From Halorhabdus salina (GTDB taxonomy: Archaea > Halobacteriota > Halobacteria > Halobacteriales > Haloarculaceae): a stretch of 64,000 nucleotides of DNA. The notes beneath the pieces were generated by a model that ran no database searches, was not told the origin of the DNA, and saw only the letters and a list, made by a program, of their open reading frames with translations. Location: positions 124,001 to 188,000 of the forward strand of contig NZ_JACDNP010000001.1 of the NCBI RefSeq assembly GCF_013839425.1, given 5' to 3'. The position numbers and the translations under genes are program-made. How positions within the stretch are numbered: the stretch's first letter is position 1; each line of letters begins with the position of its first letter. Positions 8,434-17,059 of this stretch are shown here, in pieces.

Positions 8434-8747
8434 AGGTTAGAGACTGGTACGTAGACACTTAACAAATTGGAACATGGTGGTGTACCCACGTTCTCCGCCA
8501 CAGTATCGCCGTGCAGAGTCTCAAGAACGGGATGGACACTCGGATCATACAGAAATTCATGGGTCATTTTCTCTACCAAATTCTGGCTACAATCCAGGGT
8601 GTCATAGAACGATCCACAAGGGCTTCGTTTCAACGTAGAACTGGGCGAATACGCTGGTAAGTGTACGCTCTATATATTGCACGCCAGCTAGTAGCGATAT
8701 CAGCAGACTGTCCATTGTTTCACCAGGTTAGGCAAGAGCCGGGACAG
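8434..8747. other. Intergenic region, right edge of low-GC island
   Basis: This 314-base stretch holds the presumed promoter of the zinc-ribbon gene at its left end and the right copy of the inverted repeat at 8664-8686. An 82-codon leftward frame (8385-8633) exists, but it overlaps the zinc-ribbon gene in another frame and shows no recognisable domain, so I do not call it a gene. It may be decayed sequence of an inserted element. Confidence 0.5.
8664..8686 (-). repeat. Right copy of island-flanking imperfect inverted repeat
   Basis: The reverse complement of this stretch contains TGGCGTGCAA and then ATAGAGCG, matching 7088-7110. Ten and eight bases match exactly, with a two-base insertion between the blocks. 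No target-site duplication is obvious beside either copy. Confidence 0.55.
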
Positions 8748-9365
8748 CTATCGGTCACCACGGAGTGTTTGTGCGTCCTCCTCGCGCCAGGCGGCGCGCT
8801 TTCGGACGGCGACCCGGGAGACCACCAACCCAAACACCAGAATCAGCAGGCCAAAGACCAGAAACGAGCCGATGACAGCCTGGGAATCGCCGATCGTCGG
8901 ATTCGCCACGGCAGCGTCGCCGGCGAGCCCCCGCCCGAGTGCGACCAAAAGCGGCGTAATCGCGACCACTCCGCCCAGGACAGTAAGGCCACGACCCACG
9001 ATCAACGACGGCACCTGTGTTCTTGCCAAGAATCCGGCGGGAGCCATCCACGCACTCATGCCGACCAGTACCAGCGCGAGTGGATTCGGCGGGAGCACGC
9101 TCGAAAGCACGAACCCTGACAGCGGCGCGAAGGGAATCGAGATCGCCAGGGCTGTCGCGAGACGGAGTGGGTACGGGAGCGTCCGGCGACGACCCATACG
9201 GCTCGAATCGGCAGTAGAGAGAGTGCTATCGACGATTTCGTTCATCGCGGCCGACGACAGGTCGCCGTCGTCAGTGCGGATTTCGAGGCCACAGTCCGGA
9301 CAAATCCGGGCCCCCTCCAAAACAGCCTCGCAGGACGGACACCGATCCGCCGCTGAGTCGCTCAT
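8748..9365 (-). CDS. Zinc-ribbon membrane protein, uncharacterised
   Basis: From the ATG at 9365 the 205-residue protein has an N-terminal zinc ribbon (CPSC and CPDC) and a polar linker. Four predicted membrane segments follow and a basic C-terminal tail. Similar zinc-ribbon plus four-helix proteins are frequent in haloarchaea with no assigned function. A TATTTG element about 25 bases upstream favours this ATG over one 14 codons earlier. The zinc ribbon should face the cytoplasm, where it might bind protein or nucleic acid, but nothing in the sequence decides this. Confidence 0.75.
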   Translation of the reverse strand: MSDSAADRCPSCEAVLEGARICPDCGLEIRTDDGDLSSAAMNEIVDSTLSTADSSRMGRRRTLPYPLRLATALAISIPFAPLSGFVLSSVLPPNPLALVLVGMSAWMAPAGFLARTQVPSLIVGRGLTVLGGVVAITPLLVALGRGLAGDAAVANPTIGDSQAVIGSFLVFGLLILVFGLVVSRVAVRKRAAWREEDAQTLRGDR

Positions 9366-9482
9366 TGGCCGGAGTTGGACGGCCGGGTATTTGACGTTTG
9401 GCCGCACCGCCGTGTCGCGCTACCACCGGGCAGCCAGCAATCGACAGTGTGTTATTTGTACGCAACACCCGTGGCCCTACCT

Positions 9483-9602
9483 ATGGACAATAGGGTCCTC
9501 ACCGTCGTGCTCGCGAACGCACGCTCGCCGGTCGCCAGCCGGGAAACCGACACAGCAGAACTGGGATTTGGTCGCTTTCCCGGGGGTGTCTACGAGAGAT
9601 GA
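9483..9602 (+). CDS. Possible 39-residue leader protein before the dehydrogenase
   Basis: An ATG at 9483 opens 39 codons (MDNRVLTVVLANARSP and onward, ending GFGRFPGGVYER) and stops within ATGA shared with the dehydrogenase start. A TTATTTG element about 27-31 bases upstream fits a leaderless start here, so transcription probably begins at or near this ATG. The peptide matches no family I recognise, and it could equally be an untranslated leader. Confidence 0.35.
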   Translation: MDNRVLTVVLANARSPVASRETDTAELGFGRFPGGVYER

Positions 9603-10729
9603 GTCTACGTGTCGGTTTCCTCGGCTATCGGTTCATGGGTCGAGCGCACGCGAACGCCTTGGCTCGCCTGCCGATGTTCTTCCCGGACGCGCCGGCTGTC
9701 GAGCGCGCCGTGCTGATCGGTCGGGACGAGGAGGCACTGACGGAAGCGGTCGACCGGCTGGGGTTCGATCGGTACGTCACCGACTGGACGGCGGCGATCG
9801 ACGACATCGACATATTGTATAATCTCGGACCGAACAACCTCCACGCCGAGCCCTCGATCGCCGCCCTGGAGGACGACGTGCATGTCTTCTGTGAGAAACC
9901 GCTCGCTCACACCCTTGAGGCTGCCGAGGAGATGGCGGCGGCCGCCCGAACGAGCGACGGGCGGACGGGGATCGCGTTCAACTACCGGTTCGTCCCGGCG
10001 ATCCAGCTCGCCCGCGAGTTGATCGAGCGGGGCGAGCTGGGCGAGATCTACCACGTTCGCGCCCGATACCTCCAGGACTGGCTAGCCGATCCCGAGGCAC
10101 CCTGGAGCTGGCGTAACGATGAGTCAGTCGCCGGCTCGGGTGCGCTCGGGGATCTCGGTGCCCACTCGATCGACCTCGCGCAGTTCCTGCTCGCCGATCG
10201 CGTCGAACGCGTTTCGGGCCACTTGCGGACGTTCGTCGACGAGCGTCCGGTCCCTGACGGGGCGGGCGGAATCGACGGTGACGGCGGCGGATCCGAGACG
10301 CGGCCGGTTACCGTCGACGACGCCTTCAGCACCCAGGCGACCTTCGAGGGCGGCGCGATGGGGACGTTCGAAGCCTCCCGAATGGCGACGGGCCACGACA
10401 ACGGCAACGTGATCGAAGTCAACGGCTCGAAAGGGTCCCTCCGGTTCGACCTCGAACGGCTGAACGAACTGGACGTAAAGCGTCCGGACGGCCGCGGCTT
10501 CGAGACGGTCCTGGTGACCGAGGAGGACGACCCGTATGGCGACCGGTGGTGGCCGGCCGGTCACGTGCTGGGCTGGGAACACACGTTCGTCCACGAGAAC
10601 GCTGCGTTCCTCGACGCCGTCGAGTCAGGGAACAAGTACGAACCGGATTTCGAGGATGGCTTGCAGGTCCAGCGAGTGCTCGACGCGATCGAGCGATCCG
10701 ACGAGCGCGGCGAGCGAGTCGACGTCTGA
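9599..10729 (+). CDS. Gfo/Idh/MocA-family NAD(P)-dependent dehydrogenase
   Basis: The 376-residue protein begins MSLRVGFLGYRFMGRAHANA, a nucleotide-binding first strand of the GFO/IDH/MocA family. The EKP motif (FCEKPLAHT) supplying the conserved catalytic lysine lies near residue 100. The C-terminal half forms the substrate-binding sheet domain. Members oxidise or reduce sugars, inositols and related polyols, but the substrate cannot be told. The insert rich in Asp and Gly around residue 220 is a haloarchaeal surface loop. The ATG lies in ATGA after the possible leader peptide, and the MutS-family gene starts 43 bases downstream. Confidence 0.85.
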   Translation: MSLRVGFLGYRFMGRAHANALARLPMFFPDAPAVERAVLIGRDEEALTEAVDRLGFDRYVTDWTAAIDDIDILYNLGPNNLHAEPSIAALEDDVHVFCEKPLAHTLEAAEEMAAAARTSDGRTGIAFNYRFVPAIQLARELIERGELGEIYHVRARYLQDWLADPEAPWSWRNDESVAGSGALGDLGAHSIDLAQFLLADRVERVSGHLRTFVDERPVPDGAGGIDGDGGGSETRPVTVDDAFSTQATFEGGAMGTFEASRMATGHDNGNVIEVNGSKGSLRFDLERLNELDVKRPDGRGFETVLVTEEDDPYGDRWWPAGHVLGWEHTFVHENAAFLDAVESGNKYEPDFEDGLQVQRVLDAIERSDERGERVDV

Positions 10730-10772
10730 CTGGAGGGCAAACGACTTGTCGGCCCCCGCTGAGCATTGGGAC

Positions 10773-12527
10773 ATGGACCTGGAGGACTACTGGGGCGTCG
10801 GACCCAAGACCCGCGAGCTGCTGGCCGAGCAGCTGGGTGTCGAGAACGCCATCACGGCGATCGAGAGCGGTGACCTCCGGGCGTTGACCGAGGCCGGACT
10901 GAGCCGGGGCCGGGCGACGCGTATCCTCCGGCGGACCGACGGCGGCGCAATGGACGTGCTGGCGACCCGGGACACCCGCGAGGTGTACAAGTCGGTACTC
11001 GATCTCGTCGCCGAGTTCGCCGTCACGCAACACGCCGGAGACAGTATCCGCCTGCTGACCCCGCGATCGACGCGAGCGGACATGGAAGCACACCTCGAAG
11101 CCGTCATCGAGGCCAGAGACGCCTGGCAGGACCTCTCGGAAGCCGATCGAGAACGCATCACCGAGGCCTTCGAGGCCTACGATAGCGTCGAAGGCGGTGA
11201 CCTGGCAGGCGTCCGGGCCGCACTGACTCTCAAGGAAGCCGGCGTGACTACCGGCCCGTTCGAGCCGCTCGGCGACCTCGACACCGAGCGCCTGGCCGTC
11301 GGGGCCGAGACACTGGAAGCACTGTCCGCGGGCGGCGTCGCCGAGGGGGCCGACGAGCGCTTAGACGACCTCCGGAGCCAGCGTGGTGCCGTCGAAGACA
11401 TGGCTGCAAACCCCGAACGCGTCATCGAGGCCGTCCGCGAAACCGGTGTCGGCGGCGGCGACGCCTTCCGTGAGTCGTTCGTCCGCCACGTCGTCGAGGA
11501 GACCGGCGTCGACGTCGAGGCAGTCCGCGACGCGACGCCCCGGGAAGCCGCCGACGCCACTGACTTCGTCGCCGAGGCGCTGCGGACTCTCGCCGCCGAC
11601 CGTCGGGAGGCCGTGACCGAACGGGAACGGACGGTCAGCGACCAGTTCGAGACGACGCTTTCGGCCGCCCGCGAGGCGATCGACCGGGCCGTCGAAACAG
11701 TCGACGAGATCGCAATCGCCGTCTCGCTGGCTCGCTTCGCCATCGCATTCGATCTCACGGCACCGACGTACGTCGAGGACCGGGACGTCATCGCCGTCGA
11801 GAACGCCCGCAATCTGTCGCTGCTGGGAGCCGAGGAAGCAGTCCAACCGATCACCTACGCCATCGGCGATCACACCCTCTCGGTCGATCGGGCCCGAAAG
11901 CCGCCGGATGGCGATCGCGTGGCCGTCCTGACTGGGGCAAACAGCGGTGGGAAGACGACGCTACTGGAGACGCTCTGTCAGGTCCAGTTGCTCGCCCAGA
12001 TGGGCCTGCCCGTCCCGGCCGAGACAGCGGAGGTCGGGATCGTCGACGCGATCGTCTTCCACCGCCGGCACGCGAGTTTCAACGCCGGCGTGCTCGAATC
12101 GACGCTCCGATCGGTCGTGCCCCCGCTGACCGACGAGGGCCGGACGCTGATGCTCGTCGACGAGTTCGAAGCGATTACGGAACCGGGCAGTGCCGCCGAC
12201 CTCCTGCACGGTCTGGTGACGTTGACCGTCGATCGGGCGGCCCTCGGCGTGTTCGTCACGCACCTGGCCGACGACCTTGAGCCGTTGCCGCCGACCGCCC
12301 GGACTGACGGCATCTTTGCCGAAGGACTGACGACCGACCTCGAACTGGAAGTTGACTATCAACCGCGCTTCGAGACGGTCGGCCGCTCGACGCCGGAGTT
12401 CATCGTCTCGCGGCTCGTCGCCGATGCCGACGATCGGACCGAACGCTCCGGGTTCCAAACACTCGCCGAGGCTGTCGGTGAGCAGGCCGTCCAGCGGACG
12501 CTGTCTGACGCCGAGTGGTCGGCCTAA
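10773..12527 (+). CDS. MutS-family ATPase with N-terminal helix-hairpin-helix
   Basis: From the ATG at 10773 the protein has 584 residues. It starts with a helix-hairpin-helix type segment (YWGVGPKTRELLAEQLGV), continues through a long helical region, and ends in a MutS-type ABC ATPase: Walker A GANSGGKTT at residues 388-396, Walker B LMLVDEFEA, and the helical tail. The mismatch-recognition domain of MutS1 is absent, so it resembles the archaeal MutS5/MutS2-like group, whose role in recombination or repair is unresolved. A longer frame beginning inside the dehydrogenase gene is rejected because it overlaps that gene out of phase. Confidence 0.85.
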   Translation: MDLEDYWGVGPKTRELLAEQLGVENAITAIESGDLRALTEAGLSRGRATRILRRTDGGAMDVLATRDTREVYKSVLDLVAEFAVTQHAGDSIRLLTPRSTRADMEAHLEAVIEARDAWQDLSEADRERITEAFEAYDSVEGGDLAGVRAALTLKEAGVTTGPFEPLGDLDTERLAVGAETLEALSAGGVAEGADERLDDLRSQRGAVEDMAANPERVIEAVRETGVGGGDAFRESFVRHVVEETGVDVEAVRDATPREAADATDFVAEALRTLAADRREAVTERERTVSDQFETTLSAAREAIDRAVETVDEIAIAVSLARFAIAFDLTAPTYVEDRDVIAVENARNLSLLGAEEAVQPITYAIGDHTLSVDRARKPPDGDRVAVLTGANSGGKTTLLETLCQVQLLAQMGLPVPAETAEVGIVDAIVFHRRHASFNAGVLESTLRSVVPPLTDEGRTLMLVDEFEAITEPGSAADLLHGLVTLTVDRAALGVFVTHLADDLEPLPPTARTDGIFAEGLTTDLELEVDYQPRFETVGRSTPEFIVSRLVADADDRTERSGFQTLAEAVGEQAVQRTLSDAEWSA

Positions 12528-12586
12528 AGACCCCGCGTGTTGGGGGTCGCCCGGTACAGGGCTTGGGGCCGTACTGATCGAGAGTG

Positions 12587-13234
12587 ATGACTACGGGGGA
12601 TGGCTCCGTGCGCCTCGACGTCGAGACCGGCCGACATCTAGTCGAACACGCTCGGGCGATCGTGACCGCGGCCGCGACCGACAAATCACCGCCGCCAGCC
12701 CCGGATATCGACGTTCTCGACGAGGAACGTGGGGTGTTCGTGACGCTGAACAAGGACGGTCAGCTTCGCGGCTGTATCGGCCGTCCACGTCCGGACCAGC
12801 CCCTGGCGGAGGGCTTGCGAGCGGCAGCCGTCGGTGCGGCGACCGAGGATCCACGTTTCCCGCCGCTTTCACCCGACGAACACGATCGGATCACCGTCTC
12901 GGTGAGCGTTCTGACCCCGCCGGAGACGGTTTCGGGAAACGAACCCGCCGCGATCGAAATCGGACGGGACGGACTGATCGTCTCGACGGGGCGACGGACC
13001 GGCCTCCTCCTGCCACAGGTCGCGGTCGATCAGGGGTGGTCGGCCGAACAGTTCCTCGCTCAGACGGCCCGGAAAGCCGGCCTTTCGAGGGACGACTGGC
13101 AGGAAGACGAAACGGCCATCAAGCGCTTTTCGGCGCAGGTCTTCACCGAGGAGTCACCGAACGGGCCCGTCTCCGTCGAAGAGTATACGCGCCCGGCAGG
13201 CCAGTCGCCCACCGATGAGCGGGCGACAGATTGA
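12587..13234 (+). CDS. AMMECR1-domain protein
   Basis: The 215-residue protein contains the invariant AMMECR1 motif LRGCIG near residue 63 and the downstream block LLLPQVAVDQGW. The family is conserved from archaea to humans. Bacterial and archaeal relatives are suspected of acting with MEMO and radical SAM proteins, but no activity is established. I chose ATG 12587 over the GTG one codon earlier. It begins 59 bases after the MutS-family gene and is followed by the DUF357 gene, so the three may form one transcription unit. Confidence 0.9.
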   Translation: MTTGDGSVRLDVETGRHLVEHARAIVTAAATDKSPPPAPDIDVLDEERGVFVTLNKDGQLRGCIGRPRPDQPLAEGLRAAAVGAATEDPRFPPLSPDEHDRITVSVSVLTPPETVSGNEPAAIEIGRDGLIVSTGRRTGLLLPQVAVDQGWSAEQFLAQTARKAGLSRDDWQEDETAIKRFSAQVFTEESPNGPVSVEEYTRPAGQSPTDERATD

Positions 13235-13260
13235 GGGGGCGACCCTGAATAGGTCGGCCT

Positions 13261-13545
13261 ATGCCCGCCGATCTCACAGAAAAGACCGACCGCTACGAGC
13301 GATTGCTGGCGACGGCACTCGAAGAAGCGACAGTCCTCCCGCCAGAGACGACGCCACTCGGCGACGCAGCGACCGACTACCTGGAAATGGCCCGCTCGTA
13401 TCTTGAAGACGGTCGCCACTTCCGGGCCGAAGACGACCCAGTCAACGCGTTGGCAGCGTTCTCCTACGGTCACGCATGGCTCGATGCGGGCGCCCGAATC
13501 GGCCTGTTCGATGTCCCCGAAGCGGGTCACCTTTTTACGGTATAA
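13261..13545 (+). CDS. DUF357 family protein
   Basis: The 94-residue, all-helical protein ends with the DUF357 signature: ALAAFSYGHAWLDAGARIG, preceded by a conserved YLEDGRHFRAEDDP helix. DUF357 proteins are confined to archaea and have no known function; their fold resembles helical-repeat protein-binding modules. The gene follows AMMECR1 by 26 bases in the same direction and is probably co-transcribed with it. Confidence 0.85.
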   Translation: MPADLTEKTDRYERLLATALEEATVLPPETTPLGDAATDYLEMARSYLEDGRHFRAEDDPVNALAAFSYGHAWLDAGARIGLFDVPEAGHLFTV

Positions 13546-13619
13546 CTCGACTGGAAGAACCCCCGCGTACCTGTAACCATGAGCCTAGTTGGCGTGTGGC
13601 GATAAGGGTTTGGGAAAGA

Positions 13620-13679
13620 TTTATAAGTCTTTTGGACTTACTATAGGTTACGTAAGGCAATCGAGAGTACTAATATTTT
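13620..13679 (+). promoter_or_regulatory. Two candidate TATA elements upstream of tfb
   Basis: TTTATAAG (13620-13627) and TAATATTTT (13671-13679) are the only strong AT-rich boxes before the TFB start at 13707. The nearer one would give a leader of about ten bases, the farther one about sixty. Two boxes may allow alternative basal factors to act on this gene. Confidence 0.55.
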
Positions 13680-13706
13680 CCTCTACGGTTGCCCGCGTCC
13701 CCCATC

Positions 13707-14702
13707 ATGAGCGAAATCACGACACCCCTGTACACCCGAGACAAACAAAGCGAGCAATCGAACGAACAGCGCGAGCAAACTGACGAACAGACCCAGAGCG
13801 AGCAGGAGCACTGCCCGGAGTGTGGTGGCAGCCTCCGGTCGGACTCCGAACGCGGAGAGACGGTTTGCAGTGAGTGTGGACTGGTCGTCGAGGAAGACGA
13901 AATCGATCCAGGGCCTGAGTGGCGGGCCTTCGACTCCAAGGAGAAAGACGAAAAGAGCCGGGTCGGTGCGCCCACCACCAATATGATGCACGACAAGGGC
14001 CTCTCGACGAACATCGGCTGGCAGGACAAAGACGCCTACGGCAATTCGCTGTCCAGCCGCCAGCGCGAGAAAATGCAGCGCCTCCGGACCTGGAACGAGC
14101 GCTTCCGCACGCGAGATAGCAAAGAGCGAAATCTCAAGCAGGCCTTAGGCGAGATCGATCGTATGGCTTCGGCACTGGGTCTGCCCGAAAACGTCCGTGA
14201 GACCGCTTCGGTGATCTATCGCCGTGCACTCGACGAGGATCTCCTGCCCGGCCGTTCCATCGAAGGGGTCTCGACCGCCTCGCTGTACGCTGCCGCGCGT
14301 CAGGCGGGCGTCCCGCGGAGTCTCGACGAGTTCACGCGAGTTTCCCGCGTCGAGCGCATGGAGCTGACCCGGACCTACCGGTACGTCGTTCGTGAGTTGA
14401 ATCTGGAGATCCAACCCGCAGATCCCGAGAGCTACGTCCCCCGCTTTACCTCAGATTTAGACCTCCCGGAGGAAGTCACCAATCGCGCGCGTGATCTGCT
14501 CTCTTCGGCGCGGGAAGCAGGGATCCTCAGCGGAAAGAGTCCCGTCGGACTGGCCGCAGCATCGATCTATGCGGCGGCATTGCTATGTAACGAGCGGATT
14601 ACGCAGAGTGAGATCTCGGACGTCGCGAGCATTTCCGAAGTCACGATCCGGAATCGCTACAAGGAACTACTCGAAAGCGAAGAATCACTCAACAGTATCT
14701 AA
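13707..14702 (+). CDS. tfb: Transcription initiation factor TFB
   Basis: From ATG 13707 the protein has 331 residues. A glutamine- and glutamate-rich N-terminal stretch precedes the zinc ribbon (C36, C39, C54, C57). The B-finger/linker WRAFDSKEKDEKSRVG and two cyclin-like repeats follow, with the second-repeat helix-turn-helix (TQSEISDVASISEVTIRNRY) at the end. TFB binds the TBP-TATA-BRE complex and recruits RNA polymerase. Haloarchaea carry several TFBs with different promoter sets, and the Gln-rich N terminus is unusual enough to distinguish this paralogue. An upstream TTG start six codons earlier is less likely. Confidence 0.95.
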   Translation: MSEITTPLYTRDKQSEQSNEQREQTDEQTQSEQEHCPECGGSLRSDSERGETVCSECGLVVEEDEIDPGPEWRAFDSKEKDEKSRVGAPTTNMMHDKGLSTNIGWQDKDAYGNSLSSRQREKMQRLRTWNERFRTRDSKERNLKQALGEIDRMASALGLPENVRETASVIYRRALDEDLLPGRSIEGVSTASLYAAARQAGVPRSLDEFTRVSRVERMELTRTYRYVVRELNLEIQPADPESYVPRFTSDLDLPEEVTNRARDLLSSAREAGILSGKSPVGLAAASIYAAALLCNERITQSEISDVASISEVTIRNRYKELLESEESLNSI

Positions 14703-14831
14703 GGCAGGCGGTGGTAGTCGCCACCACCGACGTAGCGGCGCTTCCGTGCCACGTTTCGATAACCACAATCGTGATTCCCCCAGCCGTCGTCGGGCACAAG
14801 AGACTTATTGATCGACAGTGACTTCTCGGTC

Positions 14832-15152
14832 ATGGTACTGGAAAATATCGATCCGACGCAATTAGGGGCCCAAATGGGCGGCAGCGCCATCGTCGGGGCC
14901 GTGATCGGCTTTGCCGCCAAGAAAATCGCCAAAATCATCGCGATTATTATCGGGCTGGAACTGATGTTGTTCAAGTTCCTCGAATCGCGTGGTGTCCTTA
15001 CTGTGAACTGGGATCGCCTCACCAACGCCTCTGCGGATCTCTCCGAACAGGGTGCCCAGGTCGGCCAGACGGTCATCGAAACGTTCGTCTCGACGGCCGG
15101 GATCGGCGCGAGTTTCGCCGGCGGCTTCATGCTCGGCTTCAAAAAAGCGTAA
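14832..15152 (+). CDS. FUN14 family membrane protein
   Basis: The 106-residue protein has two glycine-rich hydrophobic segments (GGSAIVGAVIGFAAKKIAK and the C-terminal GIGASFAGGFMLGFKKA) around an amphipathic middle, as in FUN14 proteins. Eukaryotic FUNDC1 is a mitophagy receptor; archaeal homologues have no known role. An ACTTATTGA element 23-31 bases before ATG 14832 indicates a leaderless transcript and supports this start over one eight codons upstream. Confidence 0.82.
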   Translation: MVLENIDPTQLGAQMGGSAIVGAVIGFAAKKIAKIIAIIIGLELMLFKFLESRGVLTVNWDRLTNASADLSEQGAQVGQTVIETFVSTAGIGASFAGGFMLGFKKA

Positions 15153-15263
15153 TCGGCTGGTCGATCAGCGGTTTCTCAATTGCACTCAACGTGTCTCATG
15201 GAGACGTACTGATTGGCCCCTCCTCTGAGACACTGTACGATACGGAATCCGCGAATCGCGTTC

Positions 15264-16121
15264 TCACGCTTCCGGCCCATCAGCCACCGACTCGACGGGA
15301 ATCTCGAACAGTCGCGCACCACAGGAGTCACAGGAAACCGTGGCGACTTCGTACTCCGAACAGCAGGAGGTCGTCGTCTCGGTGTCAAAGGACGTCGGTC
15401 CGTCACAGGCCGGACACTGCTCGATGTACAGCCGCAGACCGCCGGCGAGTTGGCCTCGCTGGGCCGGCGAGAGATCAGCCCAGGCGTCGTACCGATCGGC
15501 GAGCACGGTACATCCAGCCACGTCGGCGACCATGGCAGCCCGTGACTCCCACCGACCCATGAGCCGATCGTCGAGTCGAACGATCGTCGCTTGCTCGGTT
15601 TCCTCGACCTGAATCGTGCCCTCAACGCCGAAGGCCGTCTCGATATGCGCCGGAAGATCCGCGGTCGCATCGACCTCGTCGATGGCAGCCTTCCACGCCG
15701 TGGTGAAGCTGTCGGTCAGTTCGAAATCCTCGCCAGTCTCGTCGAATTGCAGCGCTGCAGCGTCCAAGAGGATACCTTCGATGTCCAGTTGCTGGTCCCC
15801 ATCGAGCATCGCCTGATCGGTCGGGCCCGGTTCTTTGCCGAACAGTTCCAGCAGCCACGGTGGAAAGTACCGCTTCGTCACCGTCGGTGTCCCCGGAACG
15901 AGATAGCCCCGGAGCCAGATCTGGACGAGACCGAGCAGCGTCGCTAGTCCCCCGGCGATAGTGGCGATCGGCAGCGACTGTCCTACTGCGAGCACTCCCA
16001 CGGCCACCAGTTGGCCACCCAAGATAGCGATGAGCGTGTTCGTGACGGTACACGGGAGACACCGGTTGTCGCCGGTGTACTCCGGCTGCCGGTACCGGTC
16101 GACGAATGAGTGGCGCGACAT
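15264..16121 (-). CDS. Membrane-anchored zinc-ribbon protein, uncharacterised
   Basis: The 285-residue protein begins with a cysteine pair (CLPC) next to the first of two membrane segments (TLIAILGGQLVAVGVLAVG and SLPIATIAGGLATLLGLVQI). A soluble, acidic domain follows and a C-terminal ribbon with CPAC, a CC pair and CDSC. I recognise the general plan from haloarchaeal genomes but no named family. The two cysteine-rich ends may bind zinc. It stands alone, transcribed toward the FUN14 gene. Confidence 0.65.
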   Translation of the reverse strand: MSRHSFVDRYRQPEYTGDNRCLPCTVTNTLIAILGGQLVAVGVLAVGQSLPIATIAGGLATLLGLVQIWLRGYLVPGTPTVTKRYFPPWLLELFGKEPGPTDQAMLDGDQQLDIEGILLDAAALQFDETGEDFELTDSFTTAWKAAIDEVDATADLPAHIETAFGVEGTIQVEETEQATIVRLDDRLMGRWESRAAMVADVAGCTVLADRYDAWADLSPAQRGQLAGGLRLYIEQCPACDGPTSFDTETTTSCCSEYEVATVSCDSCGARLFEIPVESVADGPEA

Positions 16122-16205
16122 CAGCCGCTAATTGATAGCGGGCCGATAATAAATATTCGATCGTTTCGCGCCCACCGCAGCCAGAACAGACGATCGAATG
16201 TCGCG

Positions 16206-16931
16206 TTATCGTGTCTTGATGTCGTCTTCGTCTTTGATGATCTGTGTCTCGGCATTGCCACTGGAAACTTCGTTGGCCAGATCGTAGAAGTCGTTTTGGA
16301 GGCCAGCTGGGAACGTCAACACGCCGACCCAGGAGCCATCAGCCTGCCACTCCTCGCTTTCGAGATCGCCGAACTCCCGGATTCTGGCCTGGCCGCTACC
16401 CGCGTAATCAGCCGGCAACTGGACAGCAACCGTCACCTCGTCGAAACGGATCGGAATAATCGGTCGAAGTTCCGCTAAGGCGTCGTCGACCTGGTTCTCG
16501 ACCGGTTCCATCGGATCGACCTGAAAGCCTGCCTCTTCGAGGGCGGACTTGATACGATCTGGCGGGTGTGGCGCGTCGTCCATCTGCGGGTTGACGGCGT
16601 TTCGGGTGATCCGCTGGACGAGTTCGCGGTGCTTGCGCTCTTGCATCTCGCGGCGCTGGTCGGCAGTGATCTGAATCTCTCCTTCTGTGATGACCTGTGG
16701 GATAATTTCTATCGAATCCGTCGTCTCGAAAACCTCTTCGAGGGACTCCTCGGGCGGACGGTCGCCCCGCGAAGCGTCTTCGAAGACATCCTCGGCGGCG
16801 ATGACGTCCTCGAGTTCGTCATCGAACTCGTCGCGCTTGATCGCCAGGGCCGCATCCGGGTCAATGAGTACCTCAAAGCGCTGGCCATGTGACTCGAGCC
16901 GGGCCGTCACTGCCTCGTCAAGCGATATCAT
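16206..16931 (-). CDS. Ribosome assembly factor SBDS
   Basis: From ATG 16931 the 241-residue protein has the three SBDS domains: the N-terminal FYSH domain (MISLDEAVTARLESHGQRFEV is its opening segment), the central helical block with RITRNAVNPQMDDAPHPPDRI, and a ferredoxin-like C-terminal domain. SBDS acts with the EF-2-like GTPase to release the anti-association factor aIF6 from the 50S subunit. It lies 128 bases downstream of psmA in the same direction, an arrangement widespread in Euryarchaeota, where RNase P, proteasome and exosome genes cluster. An in-frame start 18 codons earlier lacks homology. Confidence 0.95.
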   Translation of the reverse strand: MISLDEAVTARLESHGQRFEVLIDPDAALAIKRDEFDDELEDVIAAEDVFEDASRGDRPPEESLEEVFETTDSIEIIPQVITEGEIQITADQRREMQERKHRELVQRITRNAVNPQMDDAPHPPDRIKSALEEAGFQVDPMEPVENQVDDALAELRPIIPIRFDEVTVAVQLPADYAGSGQARIREFGDLESEEWQADGSWVGVLTFPAGLQNDFYDLANEVSSGNAETQIIKDEDDIKTR

Positions 16932-17059
16932 ACCGTGACGTACACAATCCCCCGACAAAGGTGTTTCCGAACGGCCGCGTGACAAAATGGCACCACGGTA
17001 AAAATACGGGCGGCGGCACCAAAAGCGGTGGTTCGTTACTCGTCCTCCGCAGCGTCTGA

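Noticed and set aside
8385-8633. 82-codon minus-strand frame near the low-GC island
   Set aside because: It overlaps the zinc-ribbon gene in another frame and shows no recognisable domain or promoter.
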